From positions 1-18,406 of the forward strand of contig JAVWCU010000017.1 of assembly GCA_036648855.1 (NCBI GenBank): a stretch of 18,406 nucleotides of DNA. The letters are read 5' to 3'. Positions 15,196 through 18,406 of this stretch are shown piece after piece; the stretch's first letter is position 1, and each line of letters starts with the position of its first letter. A model generated the notes under the pieces. The model did not search any database. It was not told the origin of the DNA and saw only the letters and a program-made list of their open reading frames with translations. Source of the stretch: Faecenecus sp036648855 (GTDB lineage Bacteria; Bacillota_I; Bacilli_A; RF39; UBA660). A program made the translations under genes and the position numbers.

Positions 15196-15245
15196 GAAAA
15201 AGTCATAAAAGTAGGTGTGTATTTAATTGACTTTTAGTCTTTTTC
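15196..15245 (+). terminator. Imperfect hairpin after recG, possible terminator
   Basis: GAAAAAG (15196-15202) pairs with CTTTTTC (15239-15245), continuing inward with mismatches (AAAAGT with ACTTTT). It begins 16 bases after the recG stop. There is no clean T-run after the stem. The 3' arm overlaps the promoter of the next small RNA, so the two functions might compete. Confidence 0.35.
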
Positions 15246-15255
15246 ATATTATGAT
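15227..15255 (+). promoter_or_regulatory. Promoter of the small RNA downstream of recG
   Basis: -35 TTGACT (15227-15232), exact 17-base spacer, -10 TATGAT (15250-15255). The predicted start is near 15262. A second TATAAT at 15256-15261 is not correctly spaced from this -35. The only thing downstream within 100 bases is a set of hairpins ending in a terminator. Confidence 0.6.
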
Positions 15256-15261
15256 TATAAT

Positions 15262-15358
15262 GCGTAGAGAATATCTACGTAGCTCTTACGGACTAAATTG
15301 TGAGAGCGATTCAACCAAAACCCCCTGAAGATAGGCAGAAATGCCTATCACTTTTTTT
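15262..15358 (+). ncRNA. Candidate small RNA of about 97 nt with own promoter and terminator
   Basis: The transcript folds into CGTAGA/TCTACG (15263-15268 with 15274-15279) and an eight-pair stem GCTCTTAC/GTGAGAGC (15282-15289 with 15300-15307, one wobble, ten-base loop). An open segment follows (15308-15329) carrying ACCAAAACCCCCTGAA, and then a perfect terminator. There is no reading frame. It ends 251 bases before the next gene, which has its own promoter, so it is not a leader riboswitch for that gene. It does not resemble SRP RNA, tmRNA, 6S RNA or RNase P. The C-rich open segment is reminiscent of RsaE/RoxS-type Bacillota small RNAs that pair with Shine-Dalgarno sequences; that is an analogy, not a family assignment. 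Confidence 0.5.
15330..15358 (+). terminator. Intrinsic terminator of the small RNA
   Basis: GATAGGCA (15330-15337) pairs perfectly with TGCCTATC (15342-15349) around a GAAA tetraloop, then AC and seven T (15352-15358). This is a textbook intrinsic terminator and the strongest single argument that a transcript ends here. Confidence 0.92.
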
Positions 15359-15394
15359 GTTCTTATTTTGTAAGAGTTTGTGGGAATTGAGTTT

Positions 15395-15465
15395 TTAGAA
15401 TCTATAAAAAATGTTTCTATTTTTTTAAAAGGTTAAATTCTAAGTAAGGTGCACAACTGAGTGCA
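15395..15465. repeat. Inverted repeats in the gap before the methyltransferase cassette
   Basis: The gap 15359-15539 has no gene. It holds nested inverted repeats: TTAGAAT (15395-15401) with ATTCTAA (15437-15443), and inside them an A-tract with a T-tract (about 15406-15426). TGCAC (15450-15454) with GTGCA (15461-15465) follows. The first resembles a weak bidirectional terminator; the second could be a regulator site or nothing. They mark the left edge of the more A-rich cassette. Confidence 0.35.
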
Positions 15466-15539
15466 TGGATGTTCAAAAAAACGCATAATTTTGTGTATTA
15501 ATGATATGGAAATTTATTTGTGCTTTTTGTCCGAAAATA

Positions 15540-15568
15540 TAGACATTTTTAAATTTTAGGTGTACAAT
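15540..15568 (+). promoter_or_regulatory. Promoter of the regulator-methyltransferase operon
   Basis: -35 TAGACA (15540-15545), exact 17-base spacer, -10 TACAAT (15563-15568). It lies 42 bases upstream of the regulator ATG, and no other promoter is needed for the downstream genes. Confidence 0.65.
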
Positions 15569-15577
15569 GTATATACA
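15568..15577. promoter_or_regulatory. Palindrome over the -10 end, candidate operator
   Basis: TGTATATACA is a perfect ten-base palindrome that begins at the last base of the -10 box and covers the region just before the predicted start. This is a natural place for autorepression by the XRE-family regulator encoded directly downstream. Binding is inferred from position and symmetry only. Confidence 0.4.
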
Positions 15578-15609
15578 ACTAGATAAGATAGGAAGAAAGA
15601 AGTGATTTC

Positions 15610-16131
15610 ATGAACTCGGAAGAACTTAAAAATATTATAGAAAATGCAAGAATTGCAAAAGGAATTTCTCAAAGAGAACTTTCTAAATTATCCGGAATAA
15701 GTAGAAGTACTTTAAATGATATAATTAATGGCAAAATAAAAAAGGTAGATGTAGATTCATTAAAAAAAATAGCAGAGGCACTTGACCTATCTTTACAAAA
15801 ATTATTAAAAGTTGCAGGTTATGACGAATTTCTAGATTTTTTATCTTTAGATAAATTTAAAAATAAGCCGACTAAAGATTTAAAAGAATTAGTAGAACAA
15901 TATAAAAAATCAGAATTAGATCTTTTAGATTTTGATAGCAAAAAAAGGAATGAGGTTAGAAAAACTAGATTTAAAATGTTTGATTTAAAAAAAAATTTAG
16001 TAAAAATAAAGGAAAATAAAAATGATAATTATACATTGGATGATGCTATTAAAGAATTGGAAAAATTATCTAACAATTTAGAACCTGTTCTTGAAAAGTA
16101 CGATTATAGTAAATTACCAAATGACAACTAG
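15610..16131 (+). CDS. XRE-family helix-turn-helix regulator of the methyltransferase cassette
   Basis: The protein has 173 residues. The N-terminal HTH_3/XRE domain spans about residues 5-65, with the two core helices in QRELSKLSG and SRSTLNDIINGK. The C-terminal 100 residues are predicted charged helices (KDLKELVEQYKKSELDLL and DAIKELEKLSNNLE), probably for dimerisation, and match no domain I recognise. The stop overlaps the Shine-Dalgarno of the methyltransferase gene 12 bases downstream, so the two are one unit. Such regulators often control restriction-modification genes in timing roles like C proteins, although true C proteins are shorter (about 80 residues). The ribosome site of this gene is weak. 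Its codons are notably A-rich compared with the genes to the left. Confidence 0.82.
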   Translation: MNSEELKNIIENARIAKGISQRELSKLSGISRSTLNDIINGKIKKVDVDSLKKIAEALDLSLQKLLKVAGYDEFLDFLSLDKFKNKPTKDLKELVEQYKKSELDLLDFDSKKRNEVRKTRFKMFDLKKNLVKIKENKNDNYTLDDAIKELEKLSNNLEPVLEKYDYSKLPNDN

Positions 16132-16143
16132 GAGGAAGTATAA

Positions 16144-18192
16144 ATGAAAAAGAAATATAATGTTATTGATTTATTTGCTGGGTGTGGTGGATTGTCTGAA
16201 GGATTTTTACAATCCAATAGATTTAAATTTTTAGCACATATTGAATGGGAAAAGCCAATGGTAGATACATTAAGAAATAATTTATCTAAACGATGGTATT
16301 ACAAAGAAGAAGAAGCTTATAAGTCAGTTATTAGATTTGATATTCAAAAAACAGAAGAATTGTTTAATGGAAATTGGTCTGAAGAGTCAATTAAGGAATA
16401 TGGAAATGATAACAGTGATGAAATTAAAAAAAGTGGTTTGGATTATTTAATTGGAAAGAATGAAGTCGATGTAATTATAGGAGGCCCTCCTTGCCAAGCT
16501 TATTCGCTAGCTGGAAGAGCACAAAGTCCTAATTCGATGAAAGATGATTATAGAAATTATTTGTTTGAAAGTTTTGTTAAAGTAGTAAAACATTATGAAC
16601 CTAAAGTTTTTATTTTTGAAAATGTTCCTGGAATTTTAAGTGCTAAACCAGGAGACAAATTGGTAATAAATAGAATATATGATGCATTTGAAAATATTGG
16701 ATATGAAATAAAAAATCCAAAGCAATTAAAAGAAACTATATTTTCAGCAGCAGATTTTGAAACCCCTCAAGATAGAAGACGTGTTATCATTATAGGAGTA
16801 AAAAAAGACTATAAAACTACACCTGAAGAATTCTATTATGCCCTAAACGAATTAAAATCAACTAAAAATAAAAAAACTGTTAAAGATGCTATTGGAGAAT
16901 TACCAAAATTTAAACCTCTTGAAAAAGCAATTAAAGGTGAAAATGGAAATAAATCTCATGTTTTAATAGGAACAGATATAATTGCTGATCATGAAGCAAG
17001 ATACAATAATTCAAGAGATATTCAAGTATTTAAAAAATGGGTAGAAAATGACATGAACAAATATACAACAGAGGAAAAACTCGATTTTTATACATCGGTA
17101 ACAGGGAAAACTACGAATCATAATAAATATAGAAGCTTAGAATGGAATAAACCCTCACCAACTATTGTTTCTCATTTATATAAAGACGGACTTTTATTTA
17201 TACATCCGGATGCAAAACAAGCAAGAAGTATTACAATAAGAGAAGCAGGATTATTACAGGGGTTTCCTATGGATTTCGAATTCCTAGGATCTAATGCTTA
17301 TAGATATAAAATGATAGGAAATGCAGTTCCAGTTCCATTTGCAAAAAATATAGCAATAGCTGTAGCTAATGTTTTAGATGAAGATGATGTTCAACCAATA
17401 TCTTGTGCAAAAAAAGATTATAAAGTAGTAATAAAAACAGAAAAGAATAATAATAAAAGAGTATTAAATGTTTTAGTTGCTTGTGAAGAGAGTCAAAGAG
17501 TTTGCATGGAATTCAGAAAATTAGGACATAATGCATTTAGTTGTGACTTGTTAAAATGTAGTGGAGGTCATCCTGAATGGCATTTAAATTTGGATATTTT
17601 AGAAGTAATTAAAAATAAAGGTGGAATCTTAGAAAACGGAGAATCAGTAAAAATTGATGGCAAATGGGATTTAATGATTGCTCATCCACCGTGTACATAT
17701 TTAGCAGTTAGTGGAGCTAGATGGTATTATCATCCTGATGATAAAGATCTACCAATTGAAGAAAGAAGACCTCATCCTAGATTTCTAAATAGAGCACAAG
17801 ACAGAGAAGATGGTGCAAACTTTTTCCTAGCATTAGCTAATTCTGAAATAGAACATATAGCTGTAGAAAATCCGGTTGGTATAATGAGTAAAAGATATAG
17901 AAAGCCTGATCAAATAATACAACCATATTGGTTTGGAGATCCGTTTTCAAAAGCAACGTGTTTATGGCTTAAAAATCTTTCACCTTTACAACCAACAAAT
18001 ATGGTAGATAAAGGTGAATATGTTACATTGAAAAGTGGGAAAAGATTACCAAAATGGTATTCAGATGCTTTAACAAAAGCAAAAAGTGCAGATGAGAGGA
18101 GAACTCTTAGAAGTAAGACTTTTCCTGGATTTGCTAGAGCTATTGCGGAACAATGGAGTAAGGAGATATTAGAAAATGAAGATATATATTAG
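16144..18192 (+). CDS. Fusion of two cytosine-C5 DNA methyltransferase-like domains
   Basis: The protein has 682 residues, is preceded by AGGAGG, and is uninterrupted. Residues 1 to about 420 are a canonical C5-methyltransferase: motif I VIDLFAGCGGLSEGF, motif IV GGPPCQAYS with nucleophile Cys117, motif VI ENV (159-161), motif VIII QDRRR (209-213), the target-recognition region, then motifs IX-X with GNAVPVPFA (392-400). After a Lys/Asn-rich linker, residues from about 440 start again: VLNVLVACEESQRVCMEF (motif I-like), AHPPCTYLAVSGARW with Cys517 (motif IV-like), AVENPVGIMSKRYRK with ENP 575-577 (motif VI-like), and a short ending without a full recognition region. The second half resembles phage-type cytosine methyltransferases that normally stand alone. 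It would methylate host DNA, with or without a partner nuclease. Both catalytic cysteines are present; whether both halves act is unknown. Confidence 0.88.
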   Translation: MKKKYNVIDLFAGCGGLSEGFLQSNRFKFLAHIEWEKPMVDTLRNNLSKRWYYKEEEAYKSVIRFDIQKTEELFNGNWSEESIKEYGNDNSDEIKKSGLDYLIGKNEVDVIIGGPPCQAYSLAGRAQSPNSMKDDYRNYLFESFVKVVKHYEPKVFIFENVPGILSAKPGDKLVINRIYDAFENIGYEIKNPKQLKETIFSAADFETPQDRRRVIIIGVKKDYKTTPEEFYYALNELKSTKNKKTVKDAIGELPKFKPLEKAIKGENGNKSHVLIGTDIIADHEARYNNSRDIQVFKKWVENDMNKYTTEEKLDFYTSVTGKTTNHNKYRSLEWNKPSPTIVSHLYKDGLLFIHPDAKQARSITIREAGLLQGFPMDFEFLGSNAYRYKMIGNAVPVPFAKNIAIAVANVLDEDDVQPISCAKKDYKVVIKTEKNNNKRVLNVLVACEESQRVCMEFRKLGHNAFSCDLLKCSGGHPEWHLNLDILEVIKNKGGILENGESVKIDGKWDLMIAHPPCTYLAVSGARWYYHPDDKDLPIEERRPHPRFLNRAQDREDGANFFLALANSEIEHIAVENPVGIMSKRYRKPDQIIQPYWFGDPFSKATCLWLKNLSPLQPTNMVDKGEYVTLKSGKRLPKWYSDALTKAKSADERRTLRSKTFPGFARAIAEQWSKEILENEDIY

Positions 18193-18406
18193 AAAAATTT
18201 TAAACCACGATATTACACATGAAATTAATTTAAAAACAAATATTGTAAATGACTTTTTTGATGGAGCAAGTTCATTTATAGTGATTGGGAAAAAATCAAA
18301 TTATAAGGGAACGGTAACAATTAATGCTATAACAGATCCAAGATTTGGTGGAGATATTAGAAATATAATAAAAGAAGAGGGTGATGTTGTTGAAAATGAT
18401 ATAATA
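18176..18406 (+). CDS. Unknown protein, 3' end cut by window edge; position suits a restriction enzyme
   Basis: The ATG at 18176 follows AAGGAG (18160-18165) with good spacing and lies 17 bases inside the methyltransferase gene in another frame. The frame stays open to the last base, giving 77 residues. It begins MKIYIRKILNHDITHEINLK and continues through DFFDGASSFIVIGKKSNYKG, TVTINAITDPRFGGDIRNII and KEEGDVVENDII. This looks like a beta-rich, possibly DNA-binding, N-terminal domain. I do not recognise the family. Translational coupling to the methyltransferase is the reason to suspect the cognate endonuclease or another cassette component. Confidence 0.65.
   Translation, partial: MKIYIRKILNHDITHEINLKTNIVNDFFDGASSFIVIGKKSNYKGTVTINAITDPRFGGDIRNIIKEEGDVVENDII

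Noticed and set aside
1..18406. CRISPR arrays, tRNA or rRNA genes
   Set aside because: No regularly spaced repeats and no tRNA-like or rRNA-like sequence were seen on either strand.

Overview
The window is AT-rich, low-GC Bacillota-type DNA. The Shine-Dalgarno sequences are strong (AGGAGG, AAGGAG), the codons are A/T-ending, and UGA is used as a stop. The organism was probably an anaerobe, because a full-length pyruvate:ferredoxin oxidoreductase is present. The sequence alone does not settle the genus; an uncultured Clostridia, Erysipelotrichia or RF39-like lineage is a guess.

Layout. (1) Bases 1-5072 hold a cell-envelope block on the + strand. It has the 3' part of a membrane-anchored family 2 glycosyltransferase, a tightly overlapped trio (ECF-type sigma factor, membrane anti-sigma-like protein, lipoprotein) closed by a terminator, and an MBOAT O-acyltransferase paired with a DHHW/AlgJ-like protein, a pairing typical of surface-polysaccharide O-acetylation. 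(2) Bases 5107-6735 are a complete insertion sequence of the IS1202 type. It is flanked by a perfect direct repeat of 27 bp (29 bp counting two further shared bases). (3) Bases 6764-8014 are the most notable part: a strong promoter, about 590 nt of non-coding, highly structured RNA, and then a small membrane-protein gene. I read this as an OLE RNA with its partner oapA. The insertion sequence landed one base upstream of the OLE -35 box, and its target duplication left the promoter intact. (4) Bases 8115-12769 hold a membrane-anchored phosphodiester-glycosidase-family protein and PFOR (nifJ), with terminators after each. (5) Bases 12843-15360 hold recG flanked by two candidate small RNAs, one on each strand, each with its own promoter-like sequence and a C-rich single-stranded segment. 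(6) Bases 15540-18406 are a restriction-modification-like cassette: an XRE-family regulator, a 682-residue protein joining two cytosine-C5-methyltransferase-like domains, and an overlapping gene cut by the window edge. The coding strand is visibly more A-rich here than in the neighbours, which suggests horizontal acquisition.

How the parts may work together. The glycosyltransferase, the sigma/anti-sigma/lipoprotein trio and the acyltransferase pair look like envelope stress sensing beside polysaccharide modification. OLE-OapA is known elsewhere as a membrane-bound ribonucleoprotein connected to Mg2+ and stress tolerance. The methyltransferase cassette is most likely defence or epigenetic modification. 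No tRNA, rRNA or CRISPR array was seen.
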